Source of the DNA: JBAWXE01 sp037144255
GTDB lineage: Bacteria; Bacteroidota; Bacteroidia; Chitinophagales; Chitinophagaceae
Length of the DNA stretch: 57,726 nucleotides
Reading direction: 5' to 3'
NCBI GenBank assembly: GCA_037144255.1
Contig: JBAWXE010000008.1
Coordinates: forward strand, 1-57,726
Shown here piece by piece: positions 18,427-27,131 of the stretch (its first letter is position 1; each line of letters starts with the position of its first letter). The notes below the pieces were generated by a model. The model was not told where the DNA came from, did not search any database, and saw only the letters and a program-made list of their open reading frames with translations. The position numbers and the translations under genes were made by a program.

Positions 18427-18928
18427 ATTCAGCTCGGTTTAGATATTTGATGACTTTTGCAGGATTTCCTGCTATAACGCAATACCCTTCCGGGAAACTC
18501 TTAGTTACAACGGCATTGGCCCCCACTATAGTATGGTCGCCCAGTGTCACAGCCGGCAATACCACAGCTCCCATTCCCAACCAGCAGAACTTACCTATAT
18601 ATATAGGTGCTGCTGCCACTGCTATATCATTATTTATCAGGTCATGATTTGTCGAGGCTATCCCTACATTAGGGCCCAGATTAGTATAGTCACCTATGCT
18701 TACTCCATTGCTGGCATTGATGTATACCCCTGGCGAATCGCCGGGATATACATTCTTACCTCTGGTTATTTTTTCAGGACAATGTATAGTACTGGTATGA
18801 TGTATGGCCCATGTGGTACCTGAGTTTTGTCTCAATACTTTCCTGAATAAAAGATCGGTCATATAAAAACCAATGCTCATTTCCTTTCTTAGATTGAAAA
18901 CATTTTTTATCAGGTTAGATAGCCCCAT
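18398..18928 (-). CDS. Left-handed beta-helix acyltransferase (WbbJ/WcaF/maltose-acetyltransferase type)
   Basis: 176 residues with hexapeptide-repeat turns (INASNGVSIGDYTNLGPNVG, IYIGKFCWLGMGAVVLPAV, LGDHTIVGANAVVTKSFP) and the catalytic His in IASTNHD. The C-terminus has the usual YCVIAGNPAKVIKYL. It would O- or N-acetylate a sugar of the surface glycan handled by the neighbouring flippase (inference from position). It starts 9 bases after the end of the YfhO-like gene. Confidence 0.9.
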   Translation of the reverse strand: MGLSNLIKNVFNLRKEMSIGFYMTDLLFRKVLRQNSGTTWAIHHTSTIHCPEKITRGKNVYPGDSPGVYINASNGVSIGDYTNLGPNVGIASTNHDLINNDIAVAAAPIYIGKFCWLGMGAVVLPAVTLGDHTIVGANAVVTKSFPEGYCVIAGNPAKVIKYLNRAECEAFAQSKK

Positions 18929-18937
18929 CAGTTTATT

Positions 18938-21397
18938 TTAAGGTGCTTGTGGTTCTTTCTTTTTCTTCAGCAACATCACTATGGCCATAATACCCAATGC
19001 ATATAATAACATACTACTTATCAATGCAATTTTCTCACCCAATGCATGTGTTTTAGGACGGAAGAAGAATTCTATCTTATGGATACCTGCCGGTATTTTG
19101 ATACCTCTCAGTACATAGTCTGCTTTTACTATTGGTGTTTGTTTACCATCCACATATGCTTCCCAACCTTTTTCGTAATAGATATCAGAGAACACTCCAA
19201 AACCATTTTGACTGTTGTTTGATTGGAAAGTAAGATCATTCAGTCCATATTTGGTCAGTTTGATACTAGCCATACTATCCTTACCAAATGTATATCCGTT
19301 CAGGTCATTCTTGAATTTCTCATGCACCACTGCAGTTTTCTTAGGCTCCCAAGCATTGGGTACTAGTGCCGTATCGCCTATGTTCGCTGCTTTCATGGAC
19401 ATCATTTCCTCATCTGCATTTTTTGCCCATTTTATCTCATTCACAAACCAAGCATTACCCAATGCATTAGGGTTTCTTTGCACCATTTGGTTACTACCTT
19501 TATTATCAGTAGGCACTATCACATATTTGGTGTTTAGCATGTTGAGTACCTGTCCATTAAAACCTGTCTGCCTGTTCATATATATATCTATCAGGTCTTG
19601 ATATATTTCCAGTTTTGCAGGTGAATACCCACCTACACTCTTATGGAAGTAACACTGTATCGCATCATTATATGTATCGCGCGATAGATCTAGTACGCGG
19701 TAATAAGGGTCTTTATCTTGTAATATTTGCTTATCCACTGGGCGAGGCTCGAAAGCTGCTTCATTCTCCGTATTATCTTTATAGCTATCTTCTCCCAGAT
19801 ATCTGAATGCTATCGGTATCAGGTCGGCGGCTATCAGTATAGCCAAACCACCTATCAATAGTTTAGATTTGATCTTATCCTTAATAAATGCCCATAATAA
19901 ACCCGCAGTAAGTACTATGAACAATGCACTTTTCAATCCACTGCTCATAGCCAGATCAGCACGGTCATCTCTCAATGCTTTTACGAGTTCAGCAGGGTAA
20001 TTGCTTTCCGATGGATTTGAGAAACTGAAGAACATCTTACCGCCAAAAGCTATTACCACACATAGGCCTGCAGTTATAGCCACAGCAATTTTTACTTTTT
20101 TCCATAACGCTTCCTTACTCTCAGCTCCGTTGATGATCTCCGATACGCCCCATATACCTACTAATGGGAATAAGAACTCTGGTATCACCAATGCCATTGA
20201 TGGTACACGGAACTTATTGTACATAGGCAAATGGTCAAACAAGAAATAATTGATAGATGGTATATTCTTACCACAAGACAATATGATACCTATAATACTG
20301 GCTGCAAATATCCACCACTTGTTATTACTGCGTATTAGGAACATACCCAGCACAAACAAGAAACAAATGATAGCACCAAAGTATACCGGACCTGCCAAAA
20401 ATGGTTGAGGGCCCCAATACAATGGTACCGCATTATATCCTGCATTCGATAATATCTCACCTGCTTTAGGTGCACTACTGATAGGCTCATGTCCTGATCC
20501 ACCGTATAGATAAGGTATCAGTATACAGAATGTCTCACCTACTCCATTACTCCACTGAAAAGCATATTCTTTATCCAATCCGCCACTTGTCTTATTCTTA
20601 TCATGTACTATGGTCAGTTCACTCTTACCACCTCTCATTGTAGCTTCAGAATATTCTCGCACTGTCAACACATTACTGATCCCCGGACATAACCCTAAGC
20701 CCATAGCAAATAATGCTATTACTGATGCCATGAAAAATTGTTTTAACTGGCCTTGTTTGATAGCATCAATAAAAAAGCTCAACACTGCCAATGCCATCAC
20801 TATGGCCAAATAATATATTACCTGTAAATGGCTGGCTATAACTATCAATGCAAAAGCAACACTCAGAAATATCCCACCATATAGGTATTTCCCTCGATAC
20901 AATATCAATAAGGCACTCAACACTAAAGGCATATACGCTATCGTTACCATTTTAGAATCATGCCCTGAGCTTATCAATTCTAAATTATAGGTAGAAAAGG
21001 CAAAAGCTACAGCACCTAAAGCCCCCAACCATTTATCTACTTTCAATGTAGACATCAGTATATAAAAACAGATCATTGCTAAAAACAGGAAATTCGCTGG
21101 TTTGGCCATCGTATCTGTAATACTCTGCATCACCAATATGAAATAGTCGGTATTCTTAGGCACATAGAATGTATAGGTAGGCATCCCACCGAACATACTA
21201 TTGGTCCATAAGGTATTCTCTCCTGTCTTTTTAAACCATTCTTCAGCTTCATGAGATGATGCATGCCAGCCAGTAATATCTCCTTGAGACAATACCTTGC
21301 CTTGCAACACAGGATAACTATATAAAAAGGAAATAATCAAAAACGTAAAAAGAATAATGATATGGGGTAGGAATTTCTTGAAATCTATCGATTGCAT
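18938..21397 (-). CDS. YfhO-family multi-spanning membrane protein
   Basis: 819 residues with about a dozen membrane helices starting FLPHIIILFTFLIISFLYSY, the family region QGDITGWHASSHEAEEW ... WTNSMFGGMPTY, and an extracytoplasmic C-terminal domain (FFRPKTHALGEK, then a last helix). YfhO proteins are GT-C-like and are linked in Gram-positives to glycosylation of lipoteichoic acid; in Bacteroidota the substrate is unknown. It is the first gene of the leftward string that continues to the VIT gene. Confidence 0.88.
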   Translation of the reverse strand: MQSIDFKKFLPHIIILFTFLIISFLYSYPVLQGKVLSQGDITGWHASSHEAEEWFKKTGENTLWTNSMFGGMPTYTFYVPKNTDYFILVMQSITDTMAKPANFLFLAMICFYILMSTLKVDKWLGALGAVAFAFSTYNLELISSGHDSKMVTIAYMPLVLSALLILYRGKYLYGGIFLSVAFALIVIASHLQVIYYLAIVMALAVLSFFIDAIKQGQLKQFFMASVIALFAMGLGLCPGISNVLTVREYSEATMRGGKSELTIVHDKNKTSGGLDKEYAFQWSNGVGETFCILIPYLYGGSGHEPISSAPKAGEILSNAGYNAVPLYWGPQPFLAGPVYFGAIICFLFVLGMFLIRSNNKWWIFAASIIGIILSCGKNIPSINYFLFDHLPMYNKFRVPSMALVIPEFLFPLVGIWGVSEIINGAESKEALWKKVKIAVAITAGLCVVIAFGGKMFFSFSNPSESNYPAELVKALRDDRADLAMSSGLKSALFIVLTAGLLWAFIKDKIKSKLLIGGLAILIAADLIPIAFRYLGEDSYKDNTENEAAFEPRPVDKQILQDKDPYYRVLDLSRDTYNDAIQCYFHKSVGGYSPAKLEIYQDLIDIYMNRQTGFNGQVLNMLNTKYVIVPTDNKGSNQMVQRNPNALGNAWFVNEIKWAKNADEEMMSMKAANIGDTALVPNAWEPKKTAVVHEKFKNDLNGYTFGKDSMASIKLTKYGLNDLTFQSNNSQNGFGVFSDIYYEKGWEAYVDGKQTPIVKADYVLRGIKIPAGIHKIEFFFRPKTHALGEKIALISSMLLYALGIMAIVMLLKKKKEPQAP

Positions 21398-21416
21398 ACA
21401 ATGTTGTTTATTAAAA

Positions 21417-21424
21417 CAAAAATA
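21417..21424 (-). promoter_or_regulatory. -7 box upstream of the YfhO-like gene
   Basis: TATTTTTG on the minus strand matches TAnnTTTG, 19 bases before the ATG at 21397. The -33 position reads TTTT rather than TTTG, so this is a partial match. Confidence 0.45.
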
Positions 21425-21509
21425 GGTTTTCTATTCACTTATTAAAACGGAAATTCAAAGAGATAATGACAATTGCTTCATTTTAGCAATATAGATTTCA
21501 TGAAAATAT

Positions 21510-23216
21510 TCACTTATGTATAAATCCTTCCTCTATTGTAGCTCCAATATACTCATATTGGTCACTACACATAGAGCATGGTTGCGGAGCATCCCAACAA
21601 AACTTATCATTGGGCACAATATAGAACGGCATATGTCTCGAATTATTTCTACCTGTTGTATCAGGTTTAGGATAAGGCTCTTGTTTCCAAATATTATAAT
21701 GTACCACATTAAAGTTGTTTTGCACTTTTGCTAACGACTGTCCCTTCATCATTACCAATGACAATAAGATCAATATGGCACTCGTACCTCTTAATATCAT
21801 AGTAGACATTTTTCTAAATAATGAATACCCTATGAGCGAAATATTAATAGCAATAAAAGGTATAATATATCCATTCCCAAACCTCGGGTCAGGGGCATTT
21901 CGCCACCAATATAATAAACAACTATACAATACAACAAACAACAATATGTATCCTGAATATTGATCGCTTTGTTTCTTAATTAATATTCGTAAAAAACATA
22001 CAATGTTCATTATCATACAACCCATTAACACACTCACTATATATATGTAAGCCGTATTCGTTGCCTTTAAATTATGCCACCAAGAAATGATCATTTCTTT
22101 GAATGGAACATGTGAACCATATGTGATTCCTAATGCACATGTACGTATTACATCTTTTTCGTAAATAGCATATGGCAATGGCACCTTCCATGATACAGTA
22201 AAAATGTCTAATGAGTACAAAGGGTATACCAAATATCCTGATAGAATATAATTACGAATAAGATATGGAGCTACAGATACGAAACATGTTATAGCCAAAG
22301 CAATAAATACATTCCATTTTTTATGCTTATACAATACTCCTATATAGAATAAATTCAAAAGAAAAATAGGGGCAGATGATATCTTGAATAGCAGCGCGCC
22401 AATGCTTAAAATAAACATCAATATACTATTCATATTATATTGATAATCAACATTTAATTCAATTTTTTCTAAAGTAATTATTATAGCCAAAATAACTAGC
22501 GTAGCAGTAGGGAAATCAGGACTAAAACTGGATGTAGCATTCCCCATATTCAACACAAAGAACAACATGATCAGTTTCATCACATCCAATCGTGACAGAT
22601 ACACTACTTTAAAAAACGATAAACTTGTAAGAATATACGTAACTATGGCCACCATCATATATCCATTAAGTGCATGTACTGTGGGTATATTCAAATATGA
22701 AAAACTGTAAACTGCATACAATACATGGTATTGATAATTGAATCCAAAACGGGTATGCACGTTTGCAGTACCCTTAATGGCACGATAGTTTTCTATCCAT
22801 TTTATAAATGGAAGATGGTAACCGGCAGAATCCGGAGTAGTAATCGGCCCAGAAGATTTAATTAATACTAATACAAAAACAGACAATAATAGCAATCCCA
22901 CAATAACGGAATTAGCATTTATTGAAAATTTGCTAATACCAATAGATGGGAATTGTTTCCTTTTAACAAGCACATATAAAAAACAAAACGCAAGCAACAA
23001 GCAATTTATCACTAAGCCTGTCTTTAGGAAAATGGACATATAACCTGCCACTACTGTAATTCCTACTAAGCCAACCATGGATAATAAAACAGGATGACAG
23101 TTATTAGAGAAGCCTGTTGTATCCTTCATCAGCTTCTCTATATTGCGAATGCAAAAGAGCCCCACACAATAGGATGTGAAGAATATATATAACCAGGCTA
23201 GTAGTATCTGGACCAC
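21510..23216 (-). CDS. LIC_10190-like polytopic membrane protein (GT-C/ArnT-like)
   Basis: 568 residues with about 12 membrane helices. A first extracytoplasmic loop has SSGPITTPDSAGYHLPFIKW, reminiscent of the Asp-containing loop 1 of GT-C glycosyltransferases. A soluble tail is Cys- and Pro-rich (WDAPQPCSMCSDQYEY). The pattern resembles LIC_10190-type proteins of unknown function. It lies behind the YfhO gene with a 112-base gap and may be transcribed with it. A glycosyl-transfer role from a lipid-linked donor is inference. Confidence 0.75.
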   Translation of the reverse strand: MVQILLAWLYIFFTSYCVGLFCIRNIEKLMKDTTGFSNNCHPVLLSMVGLVGITVVAGYMSIFLKTGLVINCLLLAFCFLYVLVKRKQFPSIGISKFSINANSVIVGLLLLSVFVLVLIKSSGPITTPDSAGYHLPFIKWIENYRAIKGTANVHTRFGFNYQYHVLYAVYSFSYLNIPTVHALNGYMMVAIVTYILTSLSFFKVVYLSRLDVMKLIMLFFVLNMGNATSSFSPDFPTATLVILAIIITLEKIELNVDYQYNMNSILMFILSIGALLFKISSAPIFLLNLFYIGVLYKHKKWNVFIALAITCFVSVAPYLIRNYILSGYLVYPLYSLDIFTVSWKVPLPYAIYEKDVIRTCALGITYGSHVPFKEMIISWWHNLKATNTAYIYIVSVLMGCMIMNIVCFLRILIKKQSDQYSGYILLFVVLYSCLLYWWRNAPDPRFGNGYIIPFIAINISLIGYSLFRKMSTMILRGTSAILILLSLVMMKGQSLAKVQNNFNVVHYNIWKQEPYPKPDTTGRNNSRHMPFYIVPNDKFCWDAPQPCSMCSDQYEYIGATIEEGFIHK

Positions 23217-23319
23217 TTAGATAATATTATTGTGGGCTAAAATTAAAATAACTAATGGTAGAATAGACAAAAATTTCGCTCATCAGTATTAATTATGAGT
23301 ACCATTAACATCAAAACTG

Positions 23320-23327
23320 TACATTTG
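23320..23327 (+). promoter_or_regulatory. -7 box upstream of the ketoacid dehydrogenase E1 gene
   Basis: TACATTTG fits TAnnTTTG, 29 bases before the ATG at 23357. No TTTG is seen at the expected -33 position. Confidence 0.45.
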
Positions 23328-23356
23328 CGCCCGCTGCTTATATCAACTTTCAATCC

Positions 23357-25411
23357 ATGCTTTCAAAAGATATACTGCTTAGGGCATTCAGGCTCATGAT
23401 GACGGCTAAAGCCATGGCTGATATATATGATGCTAACCGCCCAATATGTAAATATGTACACAGTACGTCTCGCGGCCATGAAGCTATACAATTAGCTACA
23501 GGCTTTTTATTGAAACCATGCGATTACGTTAGTCCTTATTACAGAGATGAGAGCATGATGCTGGGTATGGGTTTCCGTCCATACGAGCTGATGTTGCAAT
23601 TACTGGCCAAAGCAGATGACCCTTTTACGGGTGGCCGTGCTTATTACAACCACCCAAATAGCCGCAGAGAACAATTCCCTAAGATCATACATCAGAGTAG
23701 TGCTACAGGTATGCAGGTCATTCCTACTACAGGTGTAGCTCAGGGTATACAATATATAGAACAACAAAATCCGGGTGGCGCCCCTATCCCCCCTGTGGTC
23801 ATTTGTTCTCTGGGAGATGGCTCTGTTACAGAAGGGGAAGTGAGTGAAGCACTACAGTTTGCCGTATTACATGAACTTCCTATTATATATCTGGTACAAG
23901 ATAATGACTGGGGCATTTCTGTAAGTAGCGATGAGGCACGCACTATGGATGCCTACGAATTTGCCTCCGGGTTCAAAGGCTTGGAGCGTGTACGTGTAAA
24001 TGGTAGTGATTTTGTAGATTCTTACAAGACCATGCAGTATACTATAGACTGGGTACGCAAGGAACGTAAACCGATTCTAGTACATGCAAAGGTACCTTTG
24101 TTGGGGCACCATACCTCAGGTGTTCGTAAAGAATGGTATCGTAGCGCCGAAGATCTGGCTAAACATGCACAGGATGACCCGACTCCTAAACTCAAAAAAC
24201 TTCTTTTACAACAAAAGGGTATTTCTGAGATACAACTAAATAATATAGAAGAAGAAGAAAAGGAATTCATACAACGTGAGTTTGATGCTGCGGTAGCTGC
24301 TGCCGACCCGGACCCAAGTACGGTTCAGGATTTTGTCTTTATGCCTACTACAGCAACTGTGGAAAAAGGGAATCGCACTCCTGCAGGTAAAGATAAGGTG
24401 GTGATGGTAGATGCTGCCCTACATGCTGTGGAAGAGATACTACAAGACCACCCCGAAGCACTGTTCTACGGCCAAGATGTTGGACGTAGATTAGGGGGTG
24501 TATTTCGTGAGGCGGCTACCCTTGCAGACAAGTTTGGCGATAATCGTGTTTTTAATACCGCTATACAAGAAGCCTACATCATAGGCTCTACTGTAGGTAT
24601 GAGTGCCGTGGGTTTAAAACCTATAGTAGAAGTTCAATTTGCCGATTATATCTATCCGGCAATCAATCAGTTAGTAACAGAAATCAGCAAGTCTTGTTAC
24701 CTCAGTTGTGGTAAGTTTCCTGTGTCATGTTTGCTGCGAGTGCCTATAGGTGCATATGGTGGTGGAGGCCCATATCATAGCGGTAGTGTAGAAAGTACAC
24801 TGGCAACTATCAAGGGTATCAAGATCGTTTACCCTAGTAATGCCGCCGATATAAAAGGCCTGATGAAGGCAGCTTTCTTAGACCCTAATCCGGTAGTGAT
24901 GCTGGAACATAAAGGTCTTTATTGGAGCAAAGTGCCGGGTACTGATGAGGCCAAAATGATAGAACCCGATCGTGATTATATCCTCCCTCTTGGCAAAGGA
25001 ACAGTAGCCCTTGCAGCCGACCAACAAGCCATAGATGATGGAGACTCTATATGTATCATCACTTATGGTATGGGTGTTTACTGGGCCAAAAGTGCTGCAA
25101 AGCAATTCACGGGTCGGGTGGAAGTAATAGATATTCGTAGCATTTATCCTCTGGACGAAGAACTTATTTACAGCACTGTACAGAAACATGGCAAGTGCAT
25201 TGTTCTCACTGAAGAGCAATTACGCAACTCATTCTGCGAGGCATTGGCAGGACGAATAGCCCAAAACTGTTTTCGCTATCTGGATGCCCCGGTGCAAACT
25301 ATAGGTGCATTGGATCTACCTGCAGTGCCTATGAATATAGCCTTAGAAGCTGCCATGCTCCCTAATGCCGATAAAGTGGCAGCACGTATAGCACAGCTTT
25401 TGGCTTATTGA
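23357..25411 (+). CDS. Fused E1 alpha/beta subunit of a 2-oxoacid (branched-chain type) dehydrogenase
   Basis: Thiamine-diphosphate enzyme that decarboxylates a 2-oxoacid and acylates the lipoyl group of E2. 684 residues. The alpha half (about 1-310) has SRGHEAIQLATGFLL, SPYYRDESMMLGMG and the TPP/Mg motif GDGSVTEGEVSEAL ... DND. The beta half (about 340-684) has GQDVGRRLGGVFREA, NTAIQEAYIIGSTVGMSAVG, YGGGGPYHSGSVE and VIDIRSIYPLDEE. Alpha/beta fusion is usual in Bacteroidota. E2 and E3 are not adjacent. Branched-chain specificity is a family-level guess. Confidence 0.93.
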   Translation: MLSKDILLRAFRLMMTAKAMADIYDANRPICKYVHSTSRGHEAIQLATGFLLKPCDYVSPYYRDESMMLGMGFRPYELMLQLLAKADDPFTGGRAYYNHPNSRREQFPKIIHQSSATGMQVIPTTGVAQGIQYIEQQNPGGAPIPPVVICSLGDGSVTEGEVSEALQFAVLHELPIIYLVQDNDWGISVSSDEARTMDAYEFASGFKGLERVRVNGSDFVDSYKTMQYTIDWVRKERKPILVHAKVPLLGHHTSGVRKEWYRSAEDLAKHAQDDPTPKLKKLLLQQKGISEIQLNNIEEEEKEFIQREFDAAVAAADPDPSTVQDFVFMPTTATVEKGNRTPAGKDKVVMVDAALHAVEEILQDHPEALFYGQDVGRRLGGVFREAATLADKFGDNRVFNTAIQEAYIIGSTVGMSAVGLKPIVEVQFADYIYPAINQLVTEISKSCYLSCGKFPVSCLLRVPIGAYGGGGPYHSGSVESTLATIKGIKIVYPSNAADIKGLMKAAFLDPNPVVMLEHKGLYWSKVPGTDEAKMIEPDRDYILPLGKGTVALAADQQAIDDGDSICIITYGMGVYWAKSAAKQFTGRVEVIDIRSIYPLDEELIYSTVQKHGKCIVLTEEQLRNSFCEALAGRIAQNCFRYLDAPVQTIGALDLPAVPMNIALEAAMLPNADKVAARIAQLLAY

Positions 25412-25503
25412 TATTATTTTTTAGTATTTACCAACCATCCAGTTCCTTAATTGCTATTGGCTTACTGCTTAGATAGTCTATTTATATAGTACTTAAAAAA
25501 ATA

Positions 25504-25536
25504 TTTGTTATCTCATACCCTCATTTCGTATCTTTG
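25504..25536 (+). promoter_or_regulatory. Promoter inside the intergenic region, facing the tandem array
   Basis: TTTG at 25504-25507 and TATCTTTG at 25529-25536 with a 21-base spacer match the Bacteroidota consensus. There is no ordinary gene downstream on this strand: the transcript would run through the inverted repeat, a 27-codon frame and the short tandem array. Confidence 0.55.
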
Positions 25537-25540
25537 TTTC

Positions 25541-25571
25541 AAATTTCGAACTCTAAAATATGTCGAAATTT
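25541..25571. repeat. 9-base inverted repeat at the expected transcription start
   Basis: AAATTTCGA (25541-25549) and TCGAAATTT (25563-25571) are perfect complements separated by 13 bases, immediately after the -7 box at 25529. It could be a repressor operator or a 5' hairpin. Confidence 0.5.
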
Positions 25572-25643
25572 ATAAAAACCACAAACTATGAAAAATGCAA
25601 GCTTACTACATATCAACTCATTGATTATCAATTAATAATCTAA
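25560..25643 (+). CDS. Possible 27-residue small protein
   Basis: An ATG frame of 27 codons (starts MSKFIKTTNYEK, ends DYQLII) begins about 24 bases after the -7 box of the intergenic promoter. It is too short for composition tests, has no recognised homologue, and its ATG lies within the loop of the inverted repeat. It may be chance. It is listed only because the promoter would otherwise have nothing to express except RNA. Confidence 0.2.
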   Translation: MSKFIKTTNYEKCKLTTYQLIDYQLII

Positions 25644-25657
25644 AAAACATTCTAGTA

Positions 25658-25769
25658 AAATGCATACCAAATGCAAGCTCATGCAAGGTAAATGCACACC
25701 AAATGCACACTAAATGCACACCAAATGCAAGGTGAATGCAAGGTGAATGCAAGCTTGAATGCAAGCTTG
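25658..25769. repeat. Tandem array of ten ATGCA-cored units, 9-12 bases each
   Basis: Ten consecutive units share a core AATGCA. Three of them (25690-25722) read AAATGCACACC/T, two read AATGCAAGGTG, and the last two read AATGCAAGCTTG, whose CAAGCTTG is self-complementary. Unit starts are 25658, 25669, 25681, 25690, 25701, 25712, 25723, 25735, 25746 and 25758, so most fall 11-12 bases apart, close to one DNA helical turn. A stray related copy (AATGCAAGCTTA) lies at about 25593. The unit length is not a multiple of three, so this is not a coding repeat. There are no CRISPR-like spacers. Confidence 0.85.
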
Positions 25770-25831
25770 AAAATATTAGTATGGCCCCATTAGAATTTCT
25801 TCATATAACCTTTGTCTGGCTATAAATGTAA

Positions 25832-25862
25832 CAACCCATCAGTTGTACAGACCAATGGGTTG
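25832..25862. terminator. Hairpin between convergent transcripts
   Basis: CAACCCAT (25832-25839) and ATGGGTTG (25855-25862) form a perfect 8-base stem with a 15-base loop, 26 bases past the stop of the leftward SUMF1-type gene. The following sequence is A/T-rich but lacks a clean T run on either strand, so termination is plausible rather than clear. Confidence 0.45.
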
Positions 25863-25887
25863 CGACATTATAAATATGTTTCCGTCA

Positions 25888-26727
25888 TTAGTCCCGAGCT
25901 AAACGGAAACCGAAAAGACTACTTTGATAATCAGGTGTTATAAGACTACGGTATGATGTAGTACAATATGGAGCTTTGAAACCCCATGCACCGCCACGCA
26001 GCACTTTTGCTTTACCACTGTTAGGCCCTTTAGGATTTTCGTATGCTGTGTTTCTATAATAGTTCGCATCAAACCAATCAGAGCACCATTCCCATACATT
26101 ACCTGTCATATCATATATGCCCAGTTCATTAGCTTTCTTTTGTCCTACAGGGTGTGGCTTGTTGTTAGAGTTCATGGCATTCCAAGACACAGCGTCCAGA
26201 TCATCACTACCACTGTATTTATAATGTTGAGATTTGTTGCCACCTTTTGCAGCATATTCCCATTCAGCCTCAGTAGGTAGTCTGTAATGTTGTCCGGTTT
26301 GTTCGTTCAGTTTTTTAATGAATTCTTGTATCTCATTCCAACTTACATTCTCAACCGGGCAATTATCGCAATGAATGAAATGTGCAGAATTTTTATGCAT
26401 AACTGCACGCCATTGCCCTTGGGTCACTTCATATTTTCCTAAATGAAAAGTATTGAGTCTAACAGTATGTACTGGTGAGGCATCATCTGTAGGTTCTTTA
26501 CTTCCCATCAGAAAAGTGCCACCTTGTACTTCTACCATTTCTATATTGGTAGATTGTAATTGAGCATTTAATTCTCCATGTGCCCTGTCTTCAGCTCTAA
26601 GTCCTGTCCTTGCTTTTAACTTTGCTTCAGTGTTTTCATGCGCCTGAGCAAGTACTACCCTATCTTGTGCCATAGCAGTATATGCAGTGGTAACGATCAA
26701 GGATAATATTAAAATATAATGTTTCAT
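25888..26727 (-). CDS. Exported SUMF1/formylglycine-generating-enzyme-fold protein
   Basis: 279 residues with a signal peptide (MKHYILILSLIVTTAYTAMA). The FGE-sulfatase domain covers about residues 58-279: VQGGTFLMGS, YEVTQGQWRAVM, CPVENVSWNEIQEFIKKL, YRLPTEAEWEYAA, GNVWEWCSDWF, KVLRGGAWGFKAPYC and GFRLARD. In true FGE two cysteines sit in GGSYMCHRSYC; here the first is Phe and only the second remains. It is therefore probably not a canonical sulfatase-activating enzyme. Many Bacteroidota relatives are structural or ligand-binding. No sulfatase is nearby. It is apparently monocistronic. Confidence 0.9.
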   Translation of the reverse strand: MKHYILILSLIVTTAYTAMAQDRVVLAQAHENTEAKLKARTGLRAEDRAHGELNAQLQSTNIEMVEVQGGTFLMGSKEPTDDASPVHTVRLNTFHLGKYEVTQGQWRAVMHKNSAHFIHCDNCPVENVSWNEIQEFIKKLNEQTGQHYRLPTEAEWEYAAKGGNKSQHYKYSGSDDLDAVSWNAMNSNNKPHPVGQKKANELGIYDMTGNVWEWCSDWFDANYYRNTAYENPKGPNSGKAKVLRGGAWGFKAPYCTTSYRSLITPDYQSSLFGFRLARD

Positions 26728-27131
26728 ATGTATTGTGTTATCTATTTACTTATAGTTTGTTACTAGTTCTTCTATTTATCTATTTCCAACCAGCTTACTA
26801 TGATAAAGACAAAAAGCATGCCATTATCGTAGAGATACTGTAAGAACATGTTAAAATTGTTATGAACAAGGAAAAATCGTTGCTCATTCGACTGATCTTT
26901 TCACTGAAAAGTAAATACTTGTCATTGAATAAGATATATTTAAAGCAGTGGATATCATGGTGTAGGCTATTTATATTTGTTTTATATAGATAATACCTAA
27001 CAAGATACAGCCTATATAAAGTATTCATATCAGAAAAATATCCACAAATGTGAATAACCCTATATAAAAACAAGAGCATATATAAGATGATATATATGCT
27101 CTTGAAAAGGAAATAAATATGTAGAAAATAA
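26728..27131. other. AT-rich intergenic region without a supported gene
   Basis: 404 bases between the SUMF1-type gene start and the end of the M1 peptidase gene. A 93-codon leftward frame (26798-27079) exists, but it overlaps the terminator hairpin, is rich in Ile/Leu/Tyr/Ser without pattern, and has no recognisable start context. I treat it as chance. The only clear element is the terminator at 27071-27104. Confidence 0.5.
27071..27104 (-). terminator. Strong rho-independent terminator of the M1 peptidase gene
   Basis: A perfect 14-base stem (CAAGAGCATATATA / TATATATGCTCTTG) with a 6-base loop is followed leftward by TTTTTATATAG. It starts 28 bases past the stop codon at 27132. Confidence 0.8.

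Noticed and set aside
25658..25769. CRISPR array
   Set aside because: Units are only 9-12 bases and lie head to tail without unique spacers, and there are no cas genes nearby.
26798..27079. 93-codon leftward frame as a gene
   Set aside because: It contains part of the M1 peptidase terminator, has no motif or signal, and its composition fits translated AT-rich spacer.
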